Origin: Antedon mediterranea | Lineage: Eukaryota; Echinodermata; Crinoidea; Comatulida; Antedonidae | NCBI RefSeq assembly: GCF_964355755.1 | Contig: NC_092676.1 | Span: 19,884,288-19,948,287, forward strand | Direction: 5' to 3' | DNA length: 64,000 nucleotides | Made by a program: the position numbers and the translations under genes | Notes under the pieces: generated by a model | Told to the model about the DNA's origin: nothing | The model's input: the letters and a program-made list of their open reading frames with translations, nothing else | Database searches by the model: none | Shown here: positions 36,601 to 48,004 of the stretch, piece after piece | How the letters are laid out: each line of letters opens with the position of its first letter | Position numbering within the stretch: position 1 is the first letter of the stretch

Positions 36601-39600
36601 ACATTTTTGCTAACCAAACAAATTATTAAAATTCAAGTGTCATACTTTATATTTGTAGTAAATACGAATAGTTTTTTATTATATAATATTTTCAAAATAT
36701 TGCATTCATTTTATGTCTTACAAAGTACATTGAAAATGAAATAATTAAAATAAATTTTTTCTAGGAAAAAAAACATAACATTTCATTTGGTTGTGTTTAG
36801 TGGATTAAATTTCCGAATGACATGTGTCAAAGAATGATAAATTATATTATATTATTATATTATTATTATATACTCTTAATCTGACACAGCATATTCATTG
36901 AAATTATGAGCTATTTTAAATAAACTGTGGTTTATTTAATTTATTCAATTTAAAGTTGTTTTGCAAATTCTGTAAAATCTTATAGCTATTTATATTCTGG
37001 ACAGCATTTTTACCTCCAATCACAAAAACATTGCTTGCTTCTATATGTACATGGGATACAAAAAATAGAAATTTTTTATCAAATGTCGAAATATTAATAC
37101 CAATTACTACAATATATACTACTAAATACCAGTTGACTATCCCAATACTAGAATATCTGAAAAATCTTGAAAACTCAGGAGAGACTAGACCAAACTTTTC
37201 TTGTGGTCCATTTTATCATTAAAAACACATTGGGAATACCAGAATATCTGGAAAATCAGACAAGTACAATGGAGTCTTGTAGAGTTGACTGTAGTGTACT
37301 CTAAATTCATTGATTACATGATTCTTTTTGTACATATAGGTTGGTGGTCCAGATAAGTTACGAGCAATACCACAATTCTGCTTTCCAGATGCATTTAAGT
37401 GGGCACCAGTTGAGCAATACCGTAGGTATGGCCTTTAAATTTCACTTAATATACACTTGCATATATCTTGTGGTAAATAATTCTGCTTTCCAGATTCATT
37501 TAAGTGGAGCAATACTGTAGGTATGGCCTTACAATTTTTAGCTAAGCAGCTGCTCAACATGAAGGGACGATATAGAGGAGATAAAAGTTGTTGTGTGTGT
37601 GTGTCATCCGCACCTGTTCAGGCTGCAAAACACAGATTATTTCGCCTATTTAATTAATTAACCACTGGTATAACACTTTTTTAAACCTTGTGACATATGT
37701 ACTCTGCATCATCATTGCTGCGTAGCAGCTATCTAAATTCTGGACAGTAATTTGACCTCCCATCACACGAACATTGCTTGTCAGATCCGAAAGGTCATGG
37801 TTTGCCTAAAAAAACTCACCTAAAACGACCTAGGCCAAGTTTACGGCTTTCACTTCCTGGAAGTGAAATCAATTATTGCAGGCGATGATTGCTGCATAGT
37901 CCATAGGAGGTCATTTGCTATCCAAATGAGAAGCGTTGCAACCCCTCCGCCTCTATTTTAAAGTAGGCTAGATCCGCCCGCTGCTTAGTACAATATTTGC
38001 TTGAGCAAATTTGTAGGCCGATGTCCACAGCCATTTCTAGTTTATTTATATAATTTAATAAAAATTCTTTTCTTTTATGTTATATTTAGTGAAACATTCT
38101 CGTTTGTTCTAACAAGTGAAGATGGATCCAGGTTGTATGGTTATTGCAGAAGACTTCTGGTGTGTAACAATACTTTTACTTTCACATAAATCTTTTGTCT
38201 GCCTTTTCTTTGTTTTTATTAATCTTAGATACAGTAAAGTTATTTCCTTAAATTATCATACTACAATTTTAAAAGATGTATTGTCTGCCAAAAACATGAA
38301 AAATGAAGATTCATTTAAATCAGACTTTGCATAAGTTATTTTATAGTTTTAATAAAGTTAATCACTTCCGAAGAAAAAAAAACAATGTTTTCACTTATAT
38401 AAGATAAATAAATATTATGTGACATTAAAATGGCATATAAAAAAAAAAAAAATTATTTTTCAGGGGAACAATACATCTTTAACAAATTTGTCTACTTTAA
38501 AAAGTGTCTCCAGGTTTTGCTTAAAGGTTTTTACTTTAATTTGTTTTTAAGTAATAGAAAATTCACCAAAATTGATTCTCATTTATGTACACTTAGGGCA
38601 AAAAAAGTATGTTTAATAAAAAGACTAATCAATTTACACACAATAATATTTTTATTAGAAAAAGTTACTAAACATTGAAGTTAGTCGAAAATCGGTAAAA
38701 TCAAGATTTATTTCATGACGTTTGTTCTGCTCCAAAGCTGTTAAAAAAGTGTGGTTATATTAACGTTATTTTGAAATAACCAGTAGCCAAAAATCCTTGG
38801 TTTTTTAATATACGTAATTATCTATTTATACCTGCATGATGTTTTGTCAAAGTTACTGATTACTACTTTATTAATAACTTCTTATCTATTAAGGAAATGC
38901 CTCAAATTAAGGCAGCCAATGTATCAAAGTATAAAGCCCCGTCTACACTAATAACTAGTTTGACAAAAAACTGTGATGTGCCCAAATATGGTAGTAATAT
39001 GCTTAAATATGGTAATGATATGACATCATCACGTCCATATATGGGCACAATGATAGTAATAGTGTAGTTTAATAGTGTACTGTAGACAGAGCTTAAAACT
39101 CAAATATTTAGGCTATTGAACACGTGTCAAGCATGCACGCTAATACCAGTAGTACCTCCTCTTTGTATGATGACTAACGAAACAAGCACATTGTGTCACT
39201 CTGTGCAGTACACTAACGATCGTGTCCTAGGAAACTGATCATGTTCACCCTTTCTTCTCCAAGTTTAGTAATTTCCTACGATAATTTACATTCGATAACC
39301 TAATGTAATAATTGTTTAATTGTTACGGTTAATGGTTGGTTACTTTTATTAGTCTTATTAGTTGTCGACAAATTTAGATTTAGATTTTGTTTGCTACGCC
39401 TAAATCATGTTCACTTTTCTTCTCCGAGTTAATAATTTCCTACAGTAATTTACATCCAATACAAATAATGTACATAATATAAAAATAACGCTTAAAAGAG
39501 AAAAAAGCGTTATTTTTATATTATGTATTTACAATAAACGTACTCTCACAAATAATGTAATTCTTATTAATTGTTTAATTGTTAATTGTTACAGTTAATG

Positions 39601-42600
39601 GTTACTTTTGGTATCTTATTTTTTATGCCAACAAATTTAGATTTACATATTTTGTTTTAACTCTGCTACGCCTAAATCATGTTCACACTTCTTCGAGTTT
39701 AGTAATTTCCTACGATAATTTACATCCAATACGCCTAATGTAATTATTAATTGTTTAATAGTTAATTGTTACGGTTAACGGTTACTTTTGGTATATCTTA
39801 TTTTTATGCCGGCAAATTTAGATTTACATATTGTTTATGCCGACAAATTTAGATTTTACATATTTTTTTTCAACTCTGCTATGTTTGCTATGCCTATAAT
39901 TATATTATAAAATATTTAAATTCAGTCTTTAAAGGAAGTCATGTATAATAGGATAAAATTGAAATAATATTGACAATTTCCATATTCTGAAGTTTATCAT
40001 TATTATTTTTAAATATGAAATAAGTTTTAAATTTGTATGTGTAATAAATATTTTGAAAATTGTGAATTTAATTCTTTAATAATTATTTTACCATAAATAA
40101 ATCATTTGATTGACATATTTTTGTAATATTTTAAAAATGTATTATGCAATGTTTTTTTTTTCTTTTTGTTAAACTACGAAGAAAGTCTTTAGTTCCTACT
40201 TTTAATTTCTTGTGATAATCAACGAAACTCTTTTGAAATTCTGTTTTTTTTTATAAAGAAAAAGGTACTGTTATACTCGGTATATTCAATGTTTCTATTT
40301 TACTATCAAGATAAAAGGCATGAAATTAAGTGTTTCTTCCAAAAAACTTTTTTTTTTGCAGAATATAAATGTGTTTGATAAGAAGCATATATTTTTAATA
40401 CAGTGCATAATTTTATTTTTAAAGTAACAACATAATAACAACAAAAAATGTCCTGTTTTTACAGCCACCGGGAGATGGACCTAGGCTGCCAGAGGTACAT
40501 TGCATCATCAGCCCAATTGGATGCTTTCCACTGTATGAAAAATTGTTAGACCTAATGGAGGAAAGAAGGAAAATCACACCCGTACATGTTGACGTCCTAT
40601 TAAAAGCAGCAATTGCAAGGAAGTTTCCGTCACCGGTAAATCCATTTTCATAAATTCTTAAAATGATTGCAGATAAAGGTCAAATTACGTCTGAAAAAAT
40701 AATGTTTATAGACATTGTGGAAGTTGACCGGTTACTAAATGATGTAAATTGAGATGTGATATTCAGCCATAATTTGTATTTGTCACTTTTTAAATTAGGA
40801 AATATTTTATTTACACACTTTTTTATTTATAGATAACTAAAACTTTTTATATTATTTTTTATAACTTTTTAAAATATTTTACCATGTTGTAATCAAGTTT
40901 CATTACCGAGATTTATTGTAAATGGGGATAGCCCTCAGCGAAGCATGCTCGTATTATTGTGTACATGTATGCTTCAGAGTCAACAACCACAGACGGTGTG
41001 TACCACATTAAAAAAAACACCCAATATATCATTAAGTAGAAATTGTAAAACCTTGGCGCCATTAACCAAAATTTGCCCTTACGTAAATTTATATATTGAT
41101 AATGAACTTGTAAAGATTAAGAGAGTTTAAAGACTATACTATGTATTATATTATTAAGTTATTTCAGTTGAAATACATTACATTATTAATTGTTTTCAGT
41201 CGAGATGCTAAAAGCAATTACAAAAATATAAAGACATTTGTAACTTTATGATGAATATCACATGCACATGCTATATTCATAATAACCGGAAGTTTGACAA
41301 TTTACCAGAAACCTTTAGGGCAGTGTGCGTGCAAATCTGGTTAAATTAATATAATTTGTTTTAACTTTAATTTGATTATAAGTACAAGTAGTCGAGTATT
41401 AAAAACAGATGAGTTTAAACATTGACTACATTTAGCATAGAGTACATACATGTGCTTGGAAAGAAAGTACCCAGTTTAATTCTGTTAGAAATTGGGACTT
41501 ACTGTAGTACATAGGACAAAAGGTGGAGAGTATGTGTATTTAAGGGGTAACATTTAAGGGGTAACATTGTTATACCAGGAAGACATTGTTTACGAATTTG
41601 TACAATACAGCTGAAAATTGTTGCAACGTAACCCACGTTCCAGCTTTGTTTATGACTGCGATCCTGTAAGAGGCATTGTTTTGCCACTTGTGAATGTCAG
41701 TGAAGTGGGCCAACTAGGAAAGTGGAAAGGAAGCAGTAAGCAGTAATTAATAGCTCTACTGTACAGCCAACACATCCCCTTCTTTCATCCTTTCTATGAT
41801 TGTCGCCCCCCCCCCCCCTCCTAAACTAATAACCTTTACATGCCCCTCTTGATTACCAATTTCTTTTATTTAAAGTTTTAATACACCCATTGGGACACCC
41901 CTATAAGGTGACACAAGGGGGAATATATGTTTTAACACTATTACTTCTATTCAGTGGACATACTAAAGGAACACATAATTATGGTAACTTATTATTTGCA
42001 GGGTATGGCAGTTGAACTAAGAGTTCCAACATATACAGGTACAGAAGAACACAGTCTAAGACGCCCTCTAGACTCAAGGCTAGAGCAGGTATGGTACTAT
42101 AAAAGCTTTGTTAAAAACATTTCTTCTGAAAAGCTGTCTTGATTGGATAGTCTTACTTCACCTTAATTTAACTTGATAGGTGTTTTTTTGAATGCCATGT
42201 TCAATTCAATAATTATTTTACACAGTACATTAAAAATTCAAGATCACATTTCATAAATTTTGAGACATGACTATACCAAGTTGTCTGTTTCCCGAGGCAA
42301 GATGCTTTTTTAACTCAGCTTTCGCATACGCTGTCAGGTTTCCGATATTCATGCAAATAATGCACGTAACGACAAATCTCTCTGAAAAACAGTAACCATT
42401 TCCTAGTTCTAAGAATATGTAGCAGATATATCAATAATAATAATAACCTTCTGTTGGATCATATATAAATCCAAAAAGGAAATGTCAATTCTGTGGATGA
42501 AAATGTCTTGGTACAATTTGATGAAATATTAGCTGAAAGATAAAGAAAAACAGACACAGACATTGCTTTATGTTAACACATCCTTATAGTGTATCGTTGC

Positions 42601-45600
42601 CGTGTATCGTTGCCATTTGATTGGTTGGTTTATGTATCACGTGCCACGCATTATTTGAACCCATCTCACGATTTTTGGCAAACTATACTTTGTAAAAATT
42701 TGTGCTTGTGTTGTTCGAAAACCAAGCTGTAGTGTGGGCCATCTGTAACGGCCGATTGGCCTTAGACATTTTACAGTAGCTACCGTAAAACCTCAAAAAG
42801 AAGCCCATGGACTTCTTTTTTTGGGGCTCTTGTGTGGGCTTTCTTTCGAGATTACTTTTGTAAACTGAAGAGAGGGGGGCTACTTCGAAATGAATGCTTA
42901 GTTATGTTGTAAACTTCTACTACAATAATATTTTTTAGACATTCTGTCCATTCAACATTAATTATTGAAATATTTTGAATATCTTTCCAGGTTGACTTTG
43001 ATTTCCTCAGTTCAAATCTTGACAACCACATGTTCATACAGTTGTTTGCGTCCCTCCTGATGGAACGCAGAATTATTATGTGTTCTAACAATCTTGAGTA
43101 TGTACAAGTTTTAATTAATTCACGTTATACTTATTTATTGATTAGGTTTTACAAATTTTTAAATTTTTTGTTTCATTACCCATATTTAAAACAGTCCAAA
43201 AAAAAAAACAAGCATACATTTACACTACATTAAATGGTAACAATAATAGGAGCTGTTAGAAGTAAAAAACTTGTCTTATACCAACCCCTAAACAGAAACA
43301 GAAATTATTTATTAATACTAAAAATAATAAAATAATTTATTTATTGTTCATAATGTGCATTCAATCATGAGTTACAACCCTGGCACTAGGTCAGGATTGA
43401 ACCCCGTACCTTAGTATTGTAAAGCAAGCATGTTAACCACTAAGCTACAGCTCCACTACAATATACAATGTTTTTCTTCAATAATTATACAGACAATTAA
43501 TTTATTGTTTATTTATTCAGCACCAATCCATTCTTATTGCTACTGATGTACTGTATTCATTATAGATGTGAATATTTTTTGCTTTTTTTTTTATAGAATT
43601 CTTTCCCAGTGTTCACAAGCAGCAGCAGCTTTACTTTATCCATTCTCATGGCAACATGTGTACATCCCAATCCTTCCAGAGAAGCTGATTGATATGGTGT
43701 GTTCTCCGACGCCTTACATTGTAGGAATGCTTTCCATTGGTATTCCAAAACTTGATGAACTTCCTTTAGATGAGGTAATGTAGAACCAAACCTTCTTTGG
43801 TGGTTCTTGATTTCATGACCACTATACATTCTTCTAAACACTAAATTCTTGAATTCACTAAACACTACATAACACTAGCATTCAAAACATGAACACTATA
43901 AGTACAAACACTATGAATACAATACCTAAATACTATGAATACTACAGGTAAACGCTATGAATATACTGTAGTACAATACCTAAACACTATGAATACTACA
44001 GTTAAACGATATGAATATACTGTATTACAATACCTAAACACTATGAATACAATGCCTAAACACTATAAATACAACACCTAAACACTATAAATACAGCACC
44101 TAAACACTAAGAATACATACCTAAACACTATGAATGCAATACCTAAACACTGAATACAACACCTAAACACTATAAATACAGCACCTAAAGACTACGAATG
44201 CAATACCTAAACACTATGAATACAATACCTAAACACTATGAATATAATACCTGTTTTAATAATAATTTAAATTGTTTCTTTGATCACACAGGCTCTTGTC
44301 ATTGACTTGGATGCGAGGGATTTCCATTACGTTGTCGGTGATGAATCAAGTATTATTCCAAAGAAACTTTACCAAGCCTTACTTCGTGCCTTGACGATCG
44401 TCAAATCGTCTACATGTAGTCAGGAAAACCTGGATTCATTGGATGCACTTGAGGGTAATTATTTTACTCCTTGCCATTTAAGTTTTATATTCGTTTTATG
44501 AATTTTAACTAATTGTACTACTGTATATTTAATGTTGTAAGCTGGAAATTCTGGCTTGCAAGCTATAGAGCTTCATTGATGCTTCAAACGTTTTTGTCAA
44601 ACAAATAAATGATTATTTGTGGGAGGTTAGAAAACAAAATTATGGATATTTTTTGTCTATTTGTGCAGAATATTTCTTGGTAATAATTTAAATGATAATA
44701 AGAATATTTGATTTAAATTTATTCAAAAGTACATTCCATATAAGTCCATTTTACACAGACGAGCGGTAATGGTAGGCGGATAAGCATGTGCTTGTCCCAC
44801 GTAGATTCTGTATCTATACAATAGCGGGTTTCCACTTAACCACCCGGTCGCTCAGCGTTTTCTATGATTTTCTTTTTTTTTGTCTTTTTAATCAAAATGC
44901 TTTAATAACCTTGCCTAGTTTAACATCTTGTTGTTAAAGCTGTCCTTTGCAAGGTGTCTCTAATTTTCATTTTTTAACATTGAAAAAGTAATACTTTTAT
45001 TGGTTATCTATTTAATCGATTTGGTTTCAGATCCAGAGACTGTGAACGCAGCAATTTCAGAAGTATTCATTCGGTTCTTTGTTGAAACATGTGGACATTA
45101 CTTAAACTACATGGTACACAAGCCAGATGGATCGTACAAGTTTGACCGCGAAGGATTCTTAAAAGCAATGCCCTCTAAAAGTATTCGCAAGTTCCTTGAG
45201 GTGTTTACAGAATCTCAAATGTTCTCGCTGTTTATTCAAGAGAAAGAGATGAGTGATGAGGGCCTTCCTCAAGGTAACCTTTGACATATTAATTTGATCT
45301 TTGAACCTTTTTTTAATGTCAGGCTACCTACTACAGTTGGGGTTAGGAGTACATGTTTAGTATATTGCACTGTTTCAGTTTAGAGCCAGGAGTACACAAG
45401 CAGTGGCGTATTGCATAAGAAGGCCCCTGGTAGTTGCATTGGGACTGCTCATGATCTGGGGCCCCTTAAACTCTAGGGTCCCTAGGTTTAGGAAGTCAGC
45501 GCTCATTGCTGTTACACCACTGTACACAAGATTTTTAATATATTTGACATACTATTGATGTATCAAACAAATGATTTCAGTTTTTAATACCAAAGTAGTA

Positions 45601-46982
45601 ATCATGCCAAAACTTTACCATTTGTCTTTACAAGATCAATTTCCATCCATTTTGTCTCTGTTTTTTCATTTCAGTTTAGCTTTAATATCTCTACCTGGTG
45701 TTTCTTTCATAGCCAATGCTAGCCTGTTCTGCTGATGAAAGCTTTAATTTCTTTACACAGGATTTTAATATTATATTTAACATACTATTGATGGATATTT
45801 TAAACAAATGTTTTCAGTTTTTATTACCAAAGTAGCAATCTTGACAAAACACCTTAGTTTACTGTTTCTGATTAGTTTACATATATCAAATTGCTATTCA
45901 TTTGGTCTATTGTAGCTCGTATTTTCTTACAACATAGCTCATTTTTCACCAACTAAACCTTTCTCTACACAAGATTTTTAATATATCTGACATACTGTTG
46001 ATTGATGTACCAAGCAAATGTTTTCATGGCGGTAGTTATCATGCCAAAACACTTTCTGTTTCGTTTACATTATCAATTGCTATTCATGTCTCATTATTTC
46101 GTAATTATCTTTGCCTGGCATTTCTTAGAACATACAGTAGCTCATTTTTCACTTTTTTGGGCTGTTTAAAGTTTAAGTTAGTTTATTCACCAGTTAAATA
46201 TATTGGAAGTTTTCCAAAAAGCTTAACTTTTCCTTACAATTACTGCTGTAATCTTGCTGTACAGAGATTATACACTGTATATTGGACAATTAAATTTCAA
46301 TATCTTTTCAAAGGTTATCAAGTTAAAGTAGGATTTGTTATGGCCCTAGAAACAATCCGTGTAACTTTTTATTTGTTGTCAGGTCTGTTTGAGAAAAACA
46401 TACGAGAATATGAAGCAGAATCTAAAAACCATGCCAGGTTTGGAAATAAAGTGAAAAACTTTGGAAAGTTTATCAAAGATTCAGGTAAGCAATGCAACTA
46501 CTGTAGAGCCCATGTGGATACAGTGTAGGGCCAATAAATTGGACTCTTAAGGGGTGTCCCTGAAATGGGGTTGGCTGTATGTTAAAACATATTTCCTCCA
46601 TTTGTTGCACAGGAAAGTGTCACTTTAATAAGAGTGTCCACTAGAAAGGCATATTGAGTTCAACCCTCTTGGGGTGGGGTGAGGGTGTCCGGGGATCTCT
46701 GGTCCATAGAAAATATTTGTTTATAGGATAATATTTAAGTGGGTTCTAATTTACTTTGTCTGGTTGTAGTATATTCCTAATAAATGTACAGTATTGTGTA
46801 ACGATTTTGTTTTAAAAGGGAGAGTTAAATTATAATGGAAAAAAAGATTTCCTATTTCCATTTAATAAGTTATTGTTGTGTTGATGGCAAAATAAAATGT
46901 TGCATAATTTGTTTATCTTGTAGGTCAAAGATGGAATGGAATGAAGATTGGATTAGCTGCTAGTCTTAAAGACAGAGTGTAA
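24596..46982 (+). CDS. DENND2: DENN domain-containing protein 2 (DENND2 family), 14 coding exons
   Basis: A Rab guanine-nucleotide exchange factor; vertebrate DENND2 proteins are reported to act on Rab9. Exons: 24596-26224, 26812-26916, 32455-32578, 36094-36278, 37340-37425, 38090-38159, 40465-40635, 42002-42088, 42991-43097, 43597-43774, 44292-44454, 45031-45273, 46383-46484, 46924-46982; every border is GT-AG, frames close, 1102 aa. The N-terminal 543 residues (one exon) are charged and disordered, with tyrosine motifs YEEV (308), YEDVYEG (372) and YDEVFEG (394) and a proline-rich KPLPPPKPKSKLPPPY (419-434). uDENN begins about 650 (LFDYVVVVSL), then PQFCFPDAFKW; cDENN about 734-970 (VHCIISPIGCFPLY, LLYPFSWQHVYIPILP, PYIVGMLSIG, DLDARDFHYV); dDENN about 970-1085. 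The C-terminal KDRV-stop lies in a minisatellite unit. Assignment is firm to family; paralog A/B/C cannot be given. Confidence 0.93.
26400..26564. mobile_element. PIF/Harbinger-like MITE in DENND2 intron 1
   Basis: AGCTCTGTCTCCACTATC at the left and GTGTAGACATAGCT at the right, right flank TTA, with the typical 'tttgggcatatca' interior. Confidence 0.7.
27994..28095. repeat. Three tandem units of about 33 bp, each a small palindrome
   Basis: ACACCTTATTTCAAGTTT plus AAAATAAGTGATTTT is repeated three times with one or two changes. CTTATTT and AAATAAG in each unit can pair. Confidence 0.8.
28538..28690. mobile_element. Short dispersed element of the 'cctctattaaggg' type
   Basis: Starts CAGTATAACCTCTATTAAGG and holds 'acaaagtgtccccttcatatg' and 'aggaaagtatccccgtaata'. 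The same words occur near 2410-2565, 29075-29348, 46525-46640 and 58960-59040. No TA-flanked right end is clear here. Confidence 0.45.
29075..29348. mobile_element. Tc1/mariner-type MITE split by a nested hAT-like MITE
   Basis: TA-flanked: CAGTACTGAAGACCCC begins after TA at 29073-29074 and CCTGGTTCTACTG ends before TA at 29349-29350. The core is interrupted at 29100-29265. Ends with CAGT and a TA duplication fit the pogo/mariner group; no ORF remains. Confidence 0.6.
29100..29265. mobile_element. hAT-like MITE, copy 4, perfect 8-bp target duplication
   Basis: CAGTGGTGTAGCAG at the left and GTTACGCCACTG at the right, bounded by ATTAAGAG at 29092-29099 and 29266-29273. The exact 8-bp duplication identifies the hAT superfamily and marks this as a younger insertion into the element around it. 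Confidence 0.88.
30236..30450 (-). mobile_element. Two decayed tRNA-like sequences
   Basis: On the minus strand, 30305-30236 reads 'cagtggtctaaatggtaggg' with GTTCAAATC about 40 bp later, resembling A and B boxes. A second weaker copy lies at 30450-30372. Neither forms a closed acceptor stem; they are most likely SINE heads in DENND2 intron 2. Confidence 0.4.
30695..30879. mobile_element. PIF/Harbinger-like MITE with four internal 20-bp units
   Basis: TTA at 30692-30694 and 30880-30882; ends AGCTCTGTTAAATACACT and GTAAACAGAGCT. The interior has four tandem 'gatatgcccaaatatggtagt'-type units where other copies have one or two. Confidence 0.75.
31011..31127 (+). repeat. 23-bp minisatellite, five units
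   Basis: Five near-perfect tandem copies of 'ttctaccctctctttgatcc' plus 'cca', pyrimidine-rich on the plus strand. Located in DENND2 intron 2. Confidence 0.9.
31272..32020. mobile_element. About 750-bp MITE-like element with AGTCGCGTG ends
   Basis: AGTCGCGTG at 31272-31280 and CACGCGACT at 32012-32020. A second repeat, 'gcatagtgataccggaccga' followed by (GACA)n, occurs in direct orientation just inside both ends (31288, 31925). The centre has alternating CG-rich words (gcgcgcgtacgcatgcg). A 93-codon open frame inside is not protein-like. A related fragment is near 20590-20622. Confidence 0.6.
32076..32222. mobile_element. pogo/mariner-type MITE, 147 bp, TA target duplication
   Basis: CAGTCAACTTTCCCAATACC at the left and AGAGAGTTGACTG at the right, with TA at 32074-32075 and 32223-32224. 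The interior repeats 'tctggttttccgg'-type words. Sequence like this also occurs near 37126-37296. Confidence 0.7.
34290..34450. repeat. Probable dispersed repeat piece
   Basis: 'ggactggccacctcaccac' and 'gagctcctactaacagctca' stand out as GC-richer, phrase-like sequence in an AT-rich intron of DENND2, resembling SINE/LINE tail sequence. No second copy is seen in this window, so the call is weak. Confidence 0.3.
36380..36575 (+). mobile_element. tRNA-derived SINE, longest copy of the 1921 family
   Basis: 'gactagcgtgtgagaggcat' with GGGTTTGACC in the B-box position, then a body with 'gtctttcggatgggacgtaa' and 'catgtgcctgataaaagat'. Located just after DENND2 exon 4. Confidence 0.65.
37479..37531 (+). 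pseudogene. Partial, decayed duplicate of DENND2 exon 5 within the next intron
   Basis: AATTCTGCTTTCCAGATTC matches exon 5 (37374 onward) and the copy keeps its donor GTAGGTATGGCCTT. A 10-bp segment (37411-37420 of the true exon) is missing and there are substitutions, so inclusion would shift the frame. Offset from the parent is about 105 bp. Confidence 0.85.
38935..39093. mobile_element. PIF/Harbinger-like MITE in DENND2 intron 6
   Basis: AGCCCCGTCTACACTAATAA at the left and CTGTAGACAGAGCT at the right, with two internal 'atatggtagtaatatgc'-type units. Confidence 0.6.
39237..39900. repeat. Three diverged tandem copies of an AT-rich unit of about 170-270 bp
   Basis: 'aatcatgttcac', 'gtaatttcctac', 'aatttacatccaat', 'aattgtttaattgtta' and 'caaatttagatttacat' recur in the same order starting near 39237, 39403 and 39675. 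The middle copy is lengthened by the hairpin insert at 39473-39547. Confidence 0.75.
39471..39527. repeat. Perfect 23-bp inverted repeat (hairpin) in a 75-bp insert
   Basis: Arms 39471-39493 and 39505-39527 are perfectly complementary around an 11-nt purine loop (aaaagagaaaa). The 12-bp word acaaataatgta occurs at 39461-39472 and again at 39548-39559, while sister repeat copies have it once, so 75 bp appear inserted with a target duplication. Confidence 0.85.
43372..43460 (-). mobile_element. tRNA-derived SINE head
   Basis: On the minus strand, GTAGCTTAGTGGTTAAC fits an A box and GGGGTTCAATCC a B box with tRNA-like spacing. No acceptor stem pairing and no intact 3' half, so a SINE head is more likely than a tRNA gene. 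In DENND2 intron 9. Confidence 0.5.
43890..44253. repeat. 22-bp minisatellite in DENND2 intron 10
   Basis: About 15 units built on ACCTAAACACTATGAATACA with short insertions (ctgtagtac) in the leftmost units. It sits between exon 10 (ends 43774) and exon 11 (starts 44292) and fills most of the intron. Confidence 0.85.
45401..45522. mobile_element. hAT-like MITE, copy 5, perfect 8-bp target duplication
   Basis: CAGTGGCGTATTGC at the left and GTTACACCACTG at the right; TACACAAG at 45393-45400 and 45523-45530. In DENND2 intron 12. Confidence 0.88.
46525..46640. repeat. Dispersed 'aaggggtgtccc' element piece
   Basis: 'ttaaggggtgtccctgaaat', 'atgttaaaacatat' and 'acaggaaagtgtcacttta' match words in the elements near 2410, 28538 and 58960. 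Ends not defined. Confidence 0.4.
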
Positions 46983-47645
46983 AACATTTGTTGTTCTGAT
47001 ACTAGTTAGAGTTGGACGCTTGCAAAGATAGAGTTTAAAGCATTTGATGTGGTTACAGTATTTGCTAGAGTTGGACGCATGCAAAGACAGAGTGTAAAGC
47101 ATTTGATGTGGTTACAGTATTTGCTAAAGTTGGACGCTTGCAAAGATAGAGTTTAAAGCATTTGATGTGGTTACAGTATTTGCTAGAGTTGGACGCATGC
47201 AAAGACAGAGTGTAAAGCATTTGATGTGGTTACAGTATTTGCTAAAGTTGGACGCATGCAAAGACAGAGTGTAAAGCATTTGATGTGGTTACAGTATTTG
47301 CTAGAGTTGGACGCATGCAAAGACAGAGTGTAAAGCAATTGATGTGGTTACAGTATTTGCTAGAGTTGGACGCATGCAAAGACAGAATGTAAAGCATTTT
47401 GAGTCAAACGTCTTGACTCGTCGGTGCTGTCTGAGTTGAATCCTGACGAGACAAGTCTTTTTGAGATATCGTTGGGTGTAGTTTTTAGGTCGTCGGGAGA
47501 ACTTTAAACAACGAGACGACTCGTCATCTGATGCTGTCTGTGTTAGCCTTACAATTTGCACGCTTCCTAAGACACAGAGTATAGAGCATTTGTTCTGGTT
47601 CCGGTATTTTCTAGAGTTGGACGCTTGCAAAGACAGAGTGTAAGC
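46968..47645 (+). repeat. 59-bp minisatellite that includes the DENND2 stop codon
   Basis: Units run AAAGACAGAGTGTAAAGC, then 'atttgatgtggttacagtat', then 'ttgctagagttggacgcatgc', with period 59 bp (first unit 56 bp). The first unit's AAA GAC AGA GTG TAA is the last codons and stop of DENND2, so the array begins in coding sequence and extends through the 3' UTR. It is interrupted at 47401-47545 and resumes for about one and a half diverged units. Confidence 0.9.
47401..47545. mobile_element. Partial copy of the TTAA-flanked MITE at 17747
   Basis: Shares 'gactcgtcggtgctgt', 'gtttttaggtcgtcg' and 'gagacgactcgtc' in the same order with 17747-17941. The left end is truncated and the right end GTTAGCCTTA is decayed. 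It interrupts the 59-bp minisatellite. Confidence 0.65.
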
Positions 47646-47970
47646 GTACAGAAAAGTACTTTTAGAGACGTTATTTTTCACAAGATGAATTATTGGATAT
47701 TTTTTGTTCATTATATAAACTTGTTTATGTGTTAAGTGATTCACGGCATGTCTAGAAAAATTCTTAAAGTCTTAGTATTTTTGTTTATTTACTCAGGTAT
47801 TACACAATATTAATATTTCATTTATGATTATGCAAAGGATGTGTCTATTGTTTGGTTTTTGTTTAAAGTAATTCATTTTGTTAACTAAAAAATGTAAAAT
47901 ATGTATTATTGTACATCATGTTTATAAAAATCATATATTACATAGATTCTGTTTCTGCTGCATAGTGCTG

Positions 47971-47976
47971 AATAAA
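47971..47976 (+). terminator. Candidate poly(A) signal for DENND2
   Basis: AATAAA after a T-rich region, about 1 kb past the stop; it would place the whole minisatellite in the 3' UTR. Earlier non-canonical signals are possible. Confidence 0.4.
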
Positions 47977-48004
47977 CCGTTTATTTCAAAATAGATTTAA
48001 TTTT

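Noticed and set aside
43372-43460. Possible tRNA gene on the minus strand
   Set aside because: Internal promoter-like boxes only; no closed cloverleaf could be drawn.
45998-46528. 176-codon ORF
   Set aside because: Only its end (46383-46484) is DENND2 exon 13; the rest is intron read through in frame.
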